This document shows, in pieces, positions 1 through 9,402 of a DNA stretch of 36,682 nt. Where the stretch lies: positions 1-36,682 of the forward strand of contig CAMBGF010000006.1 of assembly GCA_945866135.1 (NCBI GenBank), read 5' to 3'. A model generated the notes under the pieces. The model saw only the letters and a program-made list of their open reading frames with translations. It made no database searches and was not told the origin of the DNA. The number at the start of each line of letters is the position of its first letter. Position 1 is the stretch's first letter. The translations under genes and the position numbers were made by a program. The stretch is from Bifidobacterium breve. GTDB taxonomy: Bacteria; Actinomycetota; Actinomycetes; S36-B12; UBA5976.

Positions 1-41
1 CGATCGCCCAAATTTGAGCCAAGGCCAACTGTGGCCTTCAT
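1..41 (-). CDS. folK: 2-amino-4-hydroxy-6-hydroxymethyldihydropteridine pyrophosphokinase, N-terminal fragment truncated by window edge
   Basis: Minus-strand ATG at 41..39 overlaps the folB stop (TAATG); translation MKATVGLGSNLGDR matches the characteristic HPPK N-terminus; follows folP-folB. Confidence 0.85.
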   Translation of the reverse strand, partial: MKATVGLGSNLGD

Positions 42-397
42 TACGGTAACGTCCTGGACACTGAAACATTTGTGAATGGCACTGAAATCGGTGCCTGAGG
101 TTTATGTACGGTAACAGTCACGGTTGTAACTCCCGAAATGTCCAAGCAATCCGTTGCAATCCGGTTAGCAAGTTTTTCAATTAAGTTAACTGGTTCACCG
201 ACGATCGCAGCATGGACAATCTCTGCCAGCTCTGCATAATTCACAGTGTCTCGAACATCATCGGAAGTTACCGCTGAATCAAAGTTCGTGGTTACTTCCA
301 GGTCTACCGAAAAAGTTTGACCATCGCGGCGCTCGTGCTCTAGGACTCCATGAAAACCAAAGCCGGTAATTCCAGTGATAGTAATTTTGTCCATCAT
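41..397 (-). CDS. folB: dihydroneopterin aldolase
   Basis: 118 aa, GFHGVLEHERRDGQTFSVDLE motif; gene order folE-folP-folB-folK. Confidence 0.93.
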   Translation of the reverse strand: MMDKITITGITGFGFHGVLEHERRDGQTFSVDLEVTTNFDSAVTSDDVRDTVNYAELAEIVHAAIVGEPVNLIEKLANRIATDCLDISGVTTVTVTVHKPQAPISVPFTNVSVSRTLP

Positions 398-1245
398 CTT
401 GTTTGCGCCAATCGATCTACGACAGCAATGGCATCCCGTGTTGCCTTAACGTCATGCACCCGAACTGCCCAGGTCTGGCGAAGTGCCATAAGTGTTGAAA
501 TGGCAGTAGTTGCAGACTCACGTTCTTCCATAACGCGCGCTTCGCCGTTTTTAGCTAGCAATTCACCTAAGAATTTTTTACGTGATGCACCCATCAATAT
601 TGGAAGTCCTAGCTCGTCCAAAATATCAAGGTGCTTTAAGATCGGCCAGTTTTGCTCTACTGTTTTGGCAAAGCCAATGCCTGGGTCTATGGCTATGCGA
701 TCTCTGGAAATTCCGGCCGCAACAGCTACCTCGACTTGAGCGCTGATTTCCATGGTTACATCTCGCACAACGTCGTCATAATTTGTCAAAGTGTTCATGA
801 TATTTGATGGTCCACGCCAATGCATCAATATGTATGGCGCAGTTAACTGGGCAACATAAACAAGCATTTCTGGATCAGCTTTTCCGCCACTCACATCATT
901 AATCATGTGAGCCCCCGCAGACATTGCAGCCTTGGCGACTTCGGCGCGCATAGTGTCAATACTTAAAATTGCATCTGTTTTAGCCATTTCGGAAATGACT
1001 GGCAGAACTCGATCGATCTCTTCTTGCGCCGAGATCCGCTCCGATCCTGGGCGCGTTGATTCCCCGCCAATATCAATAATGTCCACACCATCCAAAAGCA
1101 TTTGCTTGGCATGTGCGATTGCAACTTTCGAATCTAAAAATAATCCGCCATCACTAAATGAATCTGGCGTGACATTAATTACGCCCATTACAAGTGTGCG
1201 ATCTAGGGAACTAATTTGATTTGGTAGCCCACTTGGATGCAGCAT
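394..1245 (-). CDS. folP: dihydropteroate synthase
   Basis: MGVINVTPDSFSDGG and DIGGESTRPG motifs; 4-nt overlap with folB. Confidence 0.96.
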   Translation of the reverse strand: MLHPSGLPNQISSLDRTLVMGVINVTPDSFSDGGLFLDSKVAIAHAKQMLLDGVDIIDIGGESTRPGSERISAQEEIDRVLPVISEMAKTDAILSIDTMRAEVAKAAMSAGAHMINDVSGGKADPEMLVYVAQLTAPYILMHWRGPSNIMNTLTNYDDVVRDVTMEISAQVEVAVAAGISRDRIAIDPGIGFAKTVEQNWPILKHLDILDELGLPILMGASRKKFLGELLAKNGEARVMEERESATTAISTLMALRQTWAVRVHDVKATRDAIAVVDRLAQTR

Positions 1246-1251
1246 CGGTAA

Positions 1252-1863
1252 TTACTTTCCGTTAATAAGTGACATAGCTTCAACGCGCGTTGCTGGATCG
1301 CGCAATTGGCCACGAACAACGGAAGTCAAAGTTTTCGAGCCCGGTTTACGAATTCCGCGCATCGACATACATAAGTGCTCGCATTCGATCACAACTATTG
1401 ATCCGCGCGCACCAAGTATTTCGGTCATGGCATCTGCGATCTGGGTAGTTAGACGTTCTTGCACCTGTGGGCGACGAGAGTACATATCAACCAGTCGAGC
1501 AATTTTGGAAAGTCCAGTAATTTTGCCGTCTTCGCCCGGGATGTAACCAACATGCCCAACGCCATGAAATGGGAGTAAATGGTGTTCACAAGTTGAATAA
1601 ATTGGGATGTCTCGCACTACTACCAATTCATCGTGGCCAAGGGCGAATGAGGTAGTTAACACTTCTTGTGCGCTTTGATGAATTCCGCCAAAAATCTCTG
1701 CGTATGACTTAGCAACACGCGCGGGCGTTTGCGCTAATCCCTCGCGGTCCGGATTTTCCCCAATACCAATTAGCAATTCGCGAATTGCTGCTTCCACCCG
1801 AAGTGCGTCAAATGGACCAACGGCTGGTGGTTCATTTAACTGTTCAATTGGATCGATGCTCAC
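1252..1863 (-). CDS. folE: GTP cyclohydrolase I
   Basis: [12 protein letters not shown] and [14 protein letters not shown] motifs. Confidence 0.97.
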   Translation of the reverse strand: MSIDPIEQLNEPPAVGPFDALRVEAAIRELLIGIGENPDREGLAQTPARVAKSYAEIFGGIHQSAQEVLTTSFALGHDELVVVRDIPIYSTCEHHLLPFHGVGHVGYIPGEDGKITGLSKIARLVDMYSRRPQVQERLTTQIADAMTEILGARGSIVVIECEHLCMSMRGIRKPGSKTLTSVVRGQLRDPATRVEAMSLINGK

Positions 1864-1871
1864 AAGCTTGC

Positions 1872-3890
1872 CTAAAGATTTTCAGCAGTTGTTGATTCGG
1901 TCATTGTTGATTCGGCTGCGTCAGTCACAACTTCGCCATTTGATTCGCCCACTGCTTTAGGGCCAAATGCATTAGTTAATGCAAGTGGTGGCACATCAAC
2001 TGGCGGACGATCACTAGGTGAGCGACGAGCAGATCCAGTCCAAGCTGGACGACCTGGGCGGCGATTTAACGGCTGGAAAATGCGTTCGATTTCCTCGCGG
2101 TTAAGCGTTTCCTTCTCTAGTAACTCGACAACTAAGGCATCTAGGACGTCGCGATTTTCAGAGAGAATTTCGTAAGCCTCATGATGGGCAACATCAATAA
2201 ATGCGCGAACTTCTTCATCAATTGCCGAAGCTACTTCTTCTGAGTATTCCCGACCATGTCCCATGTCACGACCCATAAATACTTCGCCGGATTCAGCGCC
2301 ATATTTAATTGCGCCTAAGCGTTCAGTCATACCGAACTGCATAACCATTTTGCGCGCAACTGAAGTTGCTTTCTCAATGTCATTGCTCGCACCCGTAGTT
2401 GGATCGTGGAAGATCATTTCTTCAGCAGCGCGCCCGCCCAGCATGTAAGCAAGTTGATCTTGCATTTCGCTTCGAGTGGTTGAATATTTATCATTTTCCG
2501 GCAGCACCATGGTGTAACCAAGTGCGCGACCACGGGGCAAAATTGTTACCTTATGCACTGGGTCAGTGTTAGGTAGCGCGGCCGCAACAAGCGCGTGCCC
2601 ACCTTCGTGATACGCAGTGATCAAACGTTCGTGCTCACCCATAACTCGAGTGCGCTTTTGCGGTCCACCAATTACTCGATCAATTGCTTCATCGAGAGTT
2701 TCATTTGTAATAAGTTTTTGATCTGTGCGCGCCGTCAGCAATGCAGCTTCATTAAGTACGTTCGCTAAATCCGCGCCAGAAAATCCGGGTGTGCGTCTAG
2801 CAACTGCAGTTAGGTCCACATCTTCCGAAATCGGCTTACCCTTGGCATGCACCGTAAGGACATCGCGGCGACCAAGAAGGTCCGGAACATCAACAGAAAT
2901 CTGTCGATCAAAGCGCCCTGGGCGCAATAACGCTGGATCAAGGATGTCTGGCCGGTTAGTTGCCGCAATTAAAATAACGCCGGTGTTGGCATCAAAGCCA
3001 TCCATTTCAACGAGCATCTGGTTCAAAGTTTGCTCACGCTCGTCATGACCGCCACCCATACCAGCGCCACGATGACGACCCACCGCATCAATTTCATCAA
3101 TGAAAATAATGGCAGGTGCATTTGCTTTTGCTTGCTCAAATAAATCGCGAACTCGGCTGGCACCAACACCAACAAACATTTCCACAAAATCAGAACCTGA
3201 GATCGAAAAGAATGGCACACCTGCTTCGCCGGCCACTGCGCGAGCTAACAAAGTTTTTCCAGTTCCTGGTGCGCCATAAAGTAAGACACCCTTAGGAATT
3301 TTTGCGCCAAGTGCCTGGAACTTTGCTGGTTCTTGCAGGAACTCTCGAATCTCATCTAGTTCTTGTACCGCTTCAGCAGCGCCTGCAACATCTGCAAACG
3401 TTGTTTGTGGCATATCTTTAGTAATCATTTTGGCTTTGGACTTGCCAAATTTCATTACTTGGCCGCCGCCCTGCATTTTGCCCATAAAGTAAAACAGCAA
3501 ACCCAAGATCAAAATAATTGGGAGAACTGATGCAAGCAGGCTGACTAAAAATGATTGGGATGGAACCGTAACGTTATATCCATCTGGAATATTTCCAGCA
3601 GCTTTTTGCGCTTTTAGTAAATCAATTAAATCTGTGCCTTGCCCTGAAATATAATTGGCAGTAACTTTCGTGCCGTCAGTCAAAGTGACGTTTATCAACT
3701 GATCTTTGTCGACCAAGGTGACTGACTTAGCTCTTCCCTGTTGGATGTCATCGACGATTTTCCAGGTGTCTACTTTTTCGCTGGCGCTGCTTCCAGTGGC
3801 CGCGTTGCTTCCGATGAGCAGTGCCATTACGGCAAGCAAAATCCAAATTAGTGGAGATCGAAAAACTGACTTTATCTTTATGTTGCGCAA
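1872..3890 (-). CDS. ftsH: ATP-dependent zinc metalloprotease FtsH
   Basis: Two N-terminal TM segments, GAPGTGKT Walker [11 protein letters not shown] Walker B, HEGGH zinc motif. Confidence 0.97.
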   Translation of the reverse strand: MRNIKIKSVFRSPLIWILLAVMALLIGSNAATGSSASEKVDTWKIVDDIQQGRAKSVTLVDKDQLINVTLTDGTKVTANYISGQGTDLIDLLKAQKAAGNIPDGYNVTVPSQSFLVSLLASVLPIILILGLLFYFMGKMQGGGQVMKFGKSKAKMITKDMPQTTFADVAGAAEAVQELDEIREFLQEPAKFQALGAKIPKGVLLYGAPGTGKTLLARAVAGEAGVPFFSISGSDFVEMFVGVGASRVRDLFEQAKANAPAIIFIDEIDAVGRHRGAGMGGGHDEREQTLNQMLVEMDGFDANTGVILIAATNRPDILDPALLRPGRFDRQISVDVPDLLGRRDVLTVHAKGKPISEDVDLTAVARRTPGFSGADLANVLNEAALLTARTDQKLITNETLDEAIDRVIGGPQKRTRVMGEHERLITAYHEGGHALVAAALPNTDPVHKVTILPRGRALGYTMVLPENDKYSTTRSEMQDQLAYMLGGRAAEEMIFHDPTTGASNDIEKATSVARKMVMQFGMTERLGAIKYGAESGEVFMGRDMGHGREYSEEVASAIDEEVRAFIDVAHHEAYEILSENRDVLDALVVELLEKETLNREEIERIFQPLNRRPGRPAWTGSARRSPSDRPPVDVPPLALTNAFGPKAVGESNGEVVTDAAESTMTESTTAENL

Positions 3891-3980
3891 ACCAACGCCC
3901 TTAAAATCGGGTAATTATTGAATCTTTACGGTACTACCCATTGTCTCTGACCGCGAAACCGCTCGCTCACCTTATGGACC

Positions 3981-4352
3981 TTGTTCGCTGCTAGCGACAT
4001 ACCTGGGATGCCAAATACCCATTCTGCAAGGGGATTTCCCTATTGTTTAGATGTGATCTTTAAGTCAGTCTTGGACCAGCGCCCATACCCCGCCTTGACC
4101 ATAGCCAGTGAGGATTGGGCAGCACTAGCGCCTAGACAAATTCGCTTAGCAGACCTGGCTACGATTCGTAGCACGCTGGACTTAAATGCGTTGCTAGCTA
4201 GCGACTCGACATTCTTTGGTGACTTATTTGCCCACGTAGTTCGCTGGAATGGACAACTGTATTTAGAAGATGGTTTACACCGGGCTGTTAGAGCTGCGCT
4301 GCAAGGTCGCACTTCGCTGCATGCGCGCGTCATAGATTATCCAGAAAACTAA
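3981..4352 (+). CDS. conserved small protein with ParB-like (YLEDGLHR) motif; function unknown
   Basis: 123-aa ORF; IRLADLATIRSTLDLNALL...GQLYLEDGLHRAVRAAL resembles ParB/Srx-like folds; start codon uncertain. Confidence 0.65.
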   Translation: MFAASDIPGMPNTHSARGFPYCLDVIFKSVLDQRPYPALTIASEDWAALAPRQIRLADLATIRSTLDLNALLASDSTFFGDLFAHVVRWNGQLYLEDGLHRAVRAALQGRTSLHARVIDYPEN

Positions 4353-5092
4353 AGTCGTCCGGCTTCGTGCACTCGTTGTAAGAAATCTTGCGTATCGACA
4401 TGTTGCGGAGCGCTAATAACTTGTGAGGCTGGACCGCGTTCCACAATTTTTCCATTCTTGAGGAAACAAACTTCATCAGCAACCTGTGTGGCAAATCCCA
4501 TCTCGTGAGTTGCTAAGACCATCGCCATACCTTCAGTTTTTAGATCACGGACAATTGAAAGTACTTCATTTACTAAAACTGGATCAAGGGATGAAGTTAT
4601 TTCATCGAGCAGAAGAAGTCGTGGCTTAACGGCAATCGAGCGAATAATTGCAACTCGCTGTTGTTGTCCACCACTTAAGCGATCGGGAAATTGATCTGCC
4701 TTATCTGCTAAATCAAAACGGCGAAGCAGCGACATTGCTTCATCACGCGCCTGGGCTTTAGAAATTTTATGTACTCGAATTGGCGAAAGTGTGATGTTAT
4801 CTAAAACACTCATGTGTGGAAACAAATTAAAGGACTGAAATACCATTCCTAAACTTCGGCGGACTTCATCAACATCAATTCCTGGATCTGATATCTCGCG
4901 TCCATCCAAATAGATCGAGCCATCGTCAATTGAATCCAACAAGTTAATGCAGCGAAGCAATGTTGATTTACCCGAGCCAGATGCACCTATTAATACAGTG
5001 GCCGTGTGATCTGGAACGGTGAGCGATAAGTCATCGAGTACCAAGTTGTCATCGAAGCACTTGCGAAGGTTCTTAACTTCCAAAACATTCAT
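4349..5092 (-). CDS. amino acid ABC transporter ATP-binding protein (PAAT family)
   Basis: GASGSGKSTLLR Walker A, LSGGQQQRVAI signature, adjacent permease and binding protein. Confidence 0.95.
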   Translation of the reverse strand: MNVLEVKNLRKCFDDNLVLDDLSLTVPDHTATVLIGASGSGKSTLLRCINLLDSIDDGSIYLDGREISDPGIDVDEVRRSLGMVFQSFNLFPHMSVLDNITLSPIRVHKISKAQARDEAMSLLRRFDLADKADQFPDRLSGGQQQRVAIIRSIAVKPRLLLLDEITSSLDPVLVNEVLSIVRDLKTEGMAMVLATHEMGFATQVADEVCFLKNGKIVERGPASQVISAPQHVDTQDFLQRVHEAGRL

Positions 5093-5979
5093 GCTGCGCC
5101 CTGCGCATTCTGACGTTTAATCGATTTTGCAAGAACGCGATCCGTGTATCGAGTCAGCGGAATTGTGATGAGCAAAAATAGAATCGCAGCGGTTACATAA
5201 GGTGTGTAATTAAATGTGCGTGAACTAGCGATTTGCGCCGCCCGCACTGCGTCGGTCACACCAAGGATTGAAACTAAACCAGTGTCCTTAAGCAGGGCAA
5301 CCAAGTCATTTAGCAAAGGTGGTACCACTCGCTTTACAGCTTGTGGCAAAACCACATGACGCATAGTTTGTGAGGAAGTAAGTCCAAGGGATCTGGCAGC
5401 TGCCCGCTGACTTGGATGAATTGACAAGATTCCACTTCGCAAAACTTCTGCAACATATGCAGAATAAGTAAGTACCACCGCCGCTGTGCCGAGAATTAAC
5501 ACGCTGTTTGTTAGGCCCTCAATACGAAGGGCAGGTAAGCCAAAACCAATTAGCAAAATTACCAAAAGTAGCGGGACGCCTCGAAAAATGTCGACATAAG
5601 CGGTAGCTAAAAATCGAAATGGCGTTAGTGCTGCTGAGCGAGAGGTCCGAAGTAGCGCAAGTACCATCGCAAAAATTCCAATCAGAATTGCTGCGATTAT
5701 CGTTAATCTGATATTGACTATCAGCCCTTTGGAAATGGCGCCTAGGACTTCACTGCCATAAGACCAATCAAAAAAAGTTTCTTTAACTACTTGCCAGCCA
5801 GGTGAAGTAACAATCAGCGAAGCTAATGCGCCAAGAACCAAAATGGAAGAAGTTGTTGCAATCAGAATCTTTTTGCGATTGATTGCAGTTCGTGCTACTT
5901 GGCGCTCGACTTCACGCGCACTTGGCGTCCATAACGAAGCCCGACCCGAATTATCTCGGGCCGGGCTCACGTTATTCAT
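5089..5979 (-). CDS. amino acid ABC transporter permease (HisM/GlnP type)
   Basis: Multiple TM segments and a typical PAAT permease core (AEVLRSGILSIHPSQRAAARSLGL). Confidence 0.93.
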   Translation of the reverse strand: MNNVSPARDNSGRASLWTPSAREVERQVARTAINRKKILIATTSSILVLGALASLIVTSPGWQVVKETFFDWSYGSEVLGAISKGLIVNIRLTIIAAILIGIFAMVLALLRTSRSAALTPFRFLATAYVDIFRGVPLLLVILLIGFGLPALRIEGLTNSVLILGTAAVVLTYSAYVAEVLRSGILSIHPSQRAAARSLGLTSSQTMRHVVLPQAVKRVVPPLLNDLVALLKDTGLVSILGVTDAVRAAQIASSRTFNYTPYVTAAILFLLITIPLTRYTDRVLAKSIKRQNAQGAA

Positions 5980-5997
5980 GACTTAACTAAACCAGCA

Positions 5998-6873
5998 CTA
6001 TTGAAGTACTGGTGCGCCAGCGTCAGTTGAAAGCCACTTTGCGGTGATTTCATCTAATTCGCCACTGGCACGGATAGCGTCTACAGCCTGTGAAACACAG
6101 GATGTAATTGGGCTATCTTTTGTTAGCAACAATCCAAAGTCGCCACTATCGCCAGTTGATGGAATCTGGCCGACAATGATGCCGCCTTCAACTTCAACAC
6201 CGGCTAGGTAGAAAGCTGTTGGCAAGTCAACGACGATGCCATCAATCTGACCATTAATTAGCGCAGCTACCGCAGCAGCATTGTCATTAAATGCTTTTGG
6301 CTCGGAGCCAAACACTGCTGCAATTGCATCAAGTGATGTTGTTCCAACACCAGCGCCAAGCTTTGCGCCCTTTAGTTCCGCAATTGTGGTTAGACCCTCG
6401 ATTGGGCTACCTGCGTAAGAAACAATGGCCTGTGGTGCTGAGTAGTAAGGAGTCGAGAAATCGACAGCAGCTTTACGTTCTTCAGTGATTGAGAACTGTT
6501 GCAAGTTAAAGTCGAAGTCTTTTACACCTGGAGTAATTGCGCCATCAAATGTGGTGCGTACCCAAGATACATCTTCCTTAGCAAAGCCAAGTTGAGCTGC
6601 AACTGCATACGCAACTGCGGCTTCGAAGCCTTCGCCTGATTCCGGTGCGTCATCAATGACCCATGGGAAGTAAGCAGGCTCACCTGTAGCAATAGCTAGT
6701 TTTCCAGAAGTTAGCGTCTGCAAACTTTCTGGGGCACAGGCACTTGCTGTTGTTTCGGCGGTTGACGGCGCAGCTGATGCTGCTGTTTCTGATGACGATC
6801 CGCAAGCAGTTAATAGCAACGCTGATGCTGCAATTAGTGCTGTGCCAAATCGACGTGTTGTTACGTTTTTCAC
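5998..6873 (-). CDS. amino acid ABC transporter substrate-binding lipoprotein
   Basis: Lipobox LLLTACGSS; SBP family 3 pattern; GTG start with AAGGAG 5 nt upstream; upstream SAM-IV riboswitch. Confidence 0.93.
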   Translation of the reverse strand: MKNVTTRRFGTALIAASALLLTACGSSSETAASAAPSTAETTASACAPESLQTLTSGKLAIATGEPAYFPWVIDDAPESGEGFEAAVAYAVAAQLGFAKEDVSWVRTTFDGAITPGVKDFDFNLQQFSITEERKAAVDFSTPYYSAPQAIVSYAGSPIEGLTTIAELKGAKLGAGVGTTSLDAIAAVFGSEPKAFNDNAAAVAALINGQIDGIVVDLPTAFYLAGVEVEGGIIVGQIPSTGDSGDFGLLLTKDSPITSCVSQAVDAIRASGELDEITAKWLSTDAGAPVLQ

Positions 6874-6939
6874 GCTGTCTCCTTGATATTTCAGGTGGCA
6901 TGGGTCAACGGTTGTTCACCCAAGTTGGGCCCTGTTATG

Positions 6940-7048
6940 GACCCGCGCTTGCTGCTTGCGCAGCCAGGTCTTCATCCGGAGGCACCCCATCGCGGTCTGC
7001 AAGGGTTGTCGGATAGCTAGCCGGGACTTAGTGCTATCACTCTTGACC
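6940..7048 (-). promoter_or_regulatory. SAM-IV riboswitch aptamer
   Basis: Minus-strand GGTCAAGAGTGATAGCACTAAGTCCCGGCTAGCTATCCGACAACCCTTGCAGACCGCGATGGGGTGCCTCCGGATGAAGACCTGGCTGCGCAAGCAGCAAGCGCGGGTC aligns along its length with the recalled actinobacterial SAM-IV consensus. GATAGC/GCTATC and GCTGC-GCAA-GCAGC stems are intact, and the 3' end is GCAAGCGCGGGTC. Confidence 0.93.
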
Positions 7049-7113
7049 TGCTCAAACCATAACAAAAAATTCGTATTGTGAAAAGTCGAGAAAAGGCGTG
7101 AAACAATAATTAG

Positions 7114-7572
7114 GTGCAAAACCCCGCATTTGATGAAGCCATGCGCAAGGCACTGTTGCTTGCGGCAACTGCTTGGCAACAAGGTGAGGTTCCTATTGGC
7201 GCACTGGTCCTTGATCCAGCCGGATTGGTCGTGGGCGAGGGTTTTAACACTCGGGAACAAGAACACGATCCAATGAATCACGCCGAAGTTGTTGCGCTGC
7301 GAATGGCCGCTTTAGCTAATGAATCTTGGCGCCTGGATGATCACACTTTGGTCGTAACACTGGAGCCCTGCACAATGTGCGCGGGAGCCGCAGTCCAAGC
7401 TCGAATTGGTCGAATTGTGTTTGGCGCTTTCGATAGCAAAGCGGGCGCTGTTGGCTCGCTTTGGGATGTTGTTCGAGATCGCCGGTTACCCCATCGCCCA
7501 GAAGTTGTTTCTGGGGTATTGGAAGCAGAATGTGCGGCTATCTTGAGTGAGTTTTTTAAGGCGCAACGATAG
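7114..7572 (+). CDS. tadA: tRNA-specific adenosine deaminase TadA-like
   Basis: HAEVVAL and EPCTMCAGA zinc motifs; next to a tRNA-Ser gene; GTG start, exact start uncertain. Confidence 0.9.
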   Translation: MQNPAFDEAMRKALLLAATAWQQGEVPIGALVLDPAGLVVGEGFNTREQEHDPMNHAEVVALRMAALANESWRLDDHTLVVTLEPCTMCAGAAVQARIGRIVFGAFDSKAGAVGSLWDVVRDRRLPHRPEVVSGVLEAECAAILSEFFKAQR

Positions 7573-7617
7573 TTTCACGATTTCTTATGCATCTCAATAG
7601 CCAGTAATCTTGATCTC

Positions 7618-7707
7618 GGTATCGTGTCCGAGCGGCCGAAGGTGCAACTCTCGAAAAGTTGTGTGCGTGTAAGCGCACCGTGGGTTCAAATCCCACCGAT
7701 ACCGCCA
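7618..7707 (+). tRNA. tRNA-Ser(CGA), encoded CCA
   Basis: Acceptor GGTATCG/CGATACC 7 bp, anticodon stem-loop CAACT-CTCGAAA-AGTTG, long variable arm, T-loop GGTTCAAATCC, 3' GCCA. Confidence 0.96.
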
Positions 7708-7712
7708 ACTCA

Positions 7713-9101
7713 CTACAAAGATTTAAGTGCGCCTACGACCTTGGTCAATGAGTCCTTAGCGTCCCCGAATAACAACGAAGTCTTTGGATCGAACAAGACT
7801 TCGTTCTCAATACCAGCAAAACCAGGGCGCATTGAGCGTTTCAGGAATACCACCTGTTGTGCTTGATCTACGTTCAAAATCGGCATGCCATAAATCGGCG
7901 CCGACTTGTCATCGCGAGCCGCCGGATTAACGACATCATTTGCGCCAACAACTAGCGCAACATCGGTTCCCGGGAATTCTGGATTAATCTCATCCATTTC
8001 TTTTAGCTGCTCATAAGGTACGTTCGCTTCAGCAAGCAAAACATTCATGTGGCCTGGCATACGTCCAGCAACTGGGTGGATTGCGTAATCAACTTCGATT
8101 CCCTTGGCAACCAAAAGTTCAACCAGTTCCCGAATTGTGTTTTGAGCTTGGGCGACTGCGAGTCCATAGCCCGGCACAATAATTACCTTGCGCGCGTATG
8201 CCAACATAATCGCAACGTCCTGCGGCGATGCAGATTTAACCGGACGATCTTCTGAGGAAACGGCCGATGAAGCTACCCGCTTCTTAAACGCACCGAACAA
8301 TGTATTTGTAAGTGGTCGGCCCATTGCTTGCGCCATCATGCGCGTCAGCAATGTTCCCGATGCGCCAACCAAAGTTCCGGCAACAATCAGTAATACGTTA
8401 TTAAGTACGTAACCAGAAGCCGCAACTGAGAGACCAGTGAATGCGTTTAGTAATGAAATAACAATTGGGACATCTGCTCCACCAACTGGCAACACCAGCA
8501 ATATGCCGAGTACTAACGAGAGACCGAGCAATAGCCACAGCAGCGAATTTGTTGGATTCAGAATTAGCGCAACTGCTGTAACTACGGTTGCCACGGCTAC
8601 GCCGATAGTTACAAATCGTCCCAATGGAATAACGACTGGACGAGAAGTCATTAATTCTTGCAGCTTTGCAAAGGTTAGTAGTGAGCCTGTAAATGAGACT
8701 GAACCAACAACTACTGTGAAAATCGTTGCAGTTAAAATCGCTGCACTCTCAGAATGCACGGATAAGAATTCGATTACGGAAATCACAGCAGCAGCCCCAC
8801 CGCCCACGCCATTAAACAGCGCGACCATCTGTGGCATTTGAGTCATTTGCACCCGGCGGGCTGCGATCCAACCAATGATTGAACCGATTGCAATTGCAAT
8901 CAAAATTTCAGGTAAATGCTGAACTGGACCGCCATAAAATTTTTGGCCATAGAAAAAGGCAACCGCTGTTGCAATTGCAGCGCCAGCGGCGCCAAGGAGA
9001 TTTCCACGACGCGCAGTTTTTGGCGAAGACAAACCTTTTAGCGCAAGAATGAAAAGAACTGCAGCTAGCAGTTCAGCAACGCGTACCCAGGTTGGTGTCA
9101 T
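7713..9101 (-). CDS. pntB: NAD(P) transhydrogenase beta subunit
   Basis: Multi-TM N-terminus and NADP-binding C-terminus (VIIVPGYGLAVAQAQ, HPVAGRMPGHMNVLLAEA). Confidence 0.96.
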   Translation of the reverse strand: MTPTWVRVAELLAAVLFILALKGLSSPKTARRGNLLGAAGAAIATAVAFFYGQKFYGGPVQHLPEILIAIAIGSIIGWIAARRVQMTQMPQMVALFNGVGGGAAAVISVIEFLSVHSESAAILTATIFTVVVGSVSFTGSLLTFAKLQELMTSRPVVIPLGRFVTIGVAVATVVTAVALILNPTNSLLWLLLGLSLVLGILLVLPVGGADVPIVISLLNAFTGLSVAASGYVLNNVLLIVAGTLVGASGTLLTRMMAQAMGRPLTNTLFGAFKKRVASSAVSSEDRPVKSASPQDVAIMLAYARKVIIVPGYGLAVAQAQNTIRELVELLVAKGIEVDYAIHPVAGRMPGHMNVLLAEANVPYEQLKEMDEINPEFPGTDVALVVGANDVVNPAARDDKSAPIYGMPILNVDQAQQVVFLKRSMRPGFAGIENEVLFDPKTSLLFGDAKDSLTKVVGALKSL

Positions 9102-9400
9102 TTGGACACCTCTTCCTTTTCAGCCTTCTTCGGCTTAAACATTTCCAACATTCGATCAGTAACCACAAATCCGCCAACCATGTTGATTGCGGCTAAGACA
9201 ATTGCTACAAGTCCTAGATACAACTGCACATTGTCGGTTGCTTTTCCAGTTACCAGAATGGCGCCAACTAAAACCACGCCGTGAATCGCGTTTGCACCCG
9301 ACATAAGTGGAGTATGCAAAATTGCAGATACCTTTGAAACGACTTCGATACCAACAAAGATGCTGAGAATAAAGATTGTTAACAGCGAAATAGCATCCAT
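9098..9400 (-). CDS. pntAB: NAD(P) transhydrogenase small membrane subunit (alpha2)
   Basis: 100 aa, three TM segments, between pntAA and pntB. Confidence 0.93.
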   Translation of the reverse strand: MDAISLLTIFILSIFVGIEVVSKVSAILHTPLMSGANAIHGVVLVGAILVTGKATDNVQLYLGLVAIVLAAINMVGGFVVTDRMLEMFKPKKAEKEEVSK

Positions 9401-9402
9401 AA

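Noticed and set aside
7624-7866. 80-aa plus-strand ORF
   Set aside because: It starts within tRNA-Ser(CGA) and runs antisense into pntB; not a plausible protein.
8437-8841. 134-aa plus-strand ORF opposite pntB
   Set aside because: Low-complexity Thr/Ala/Asn antisense frame of a TM-rich gene.
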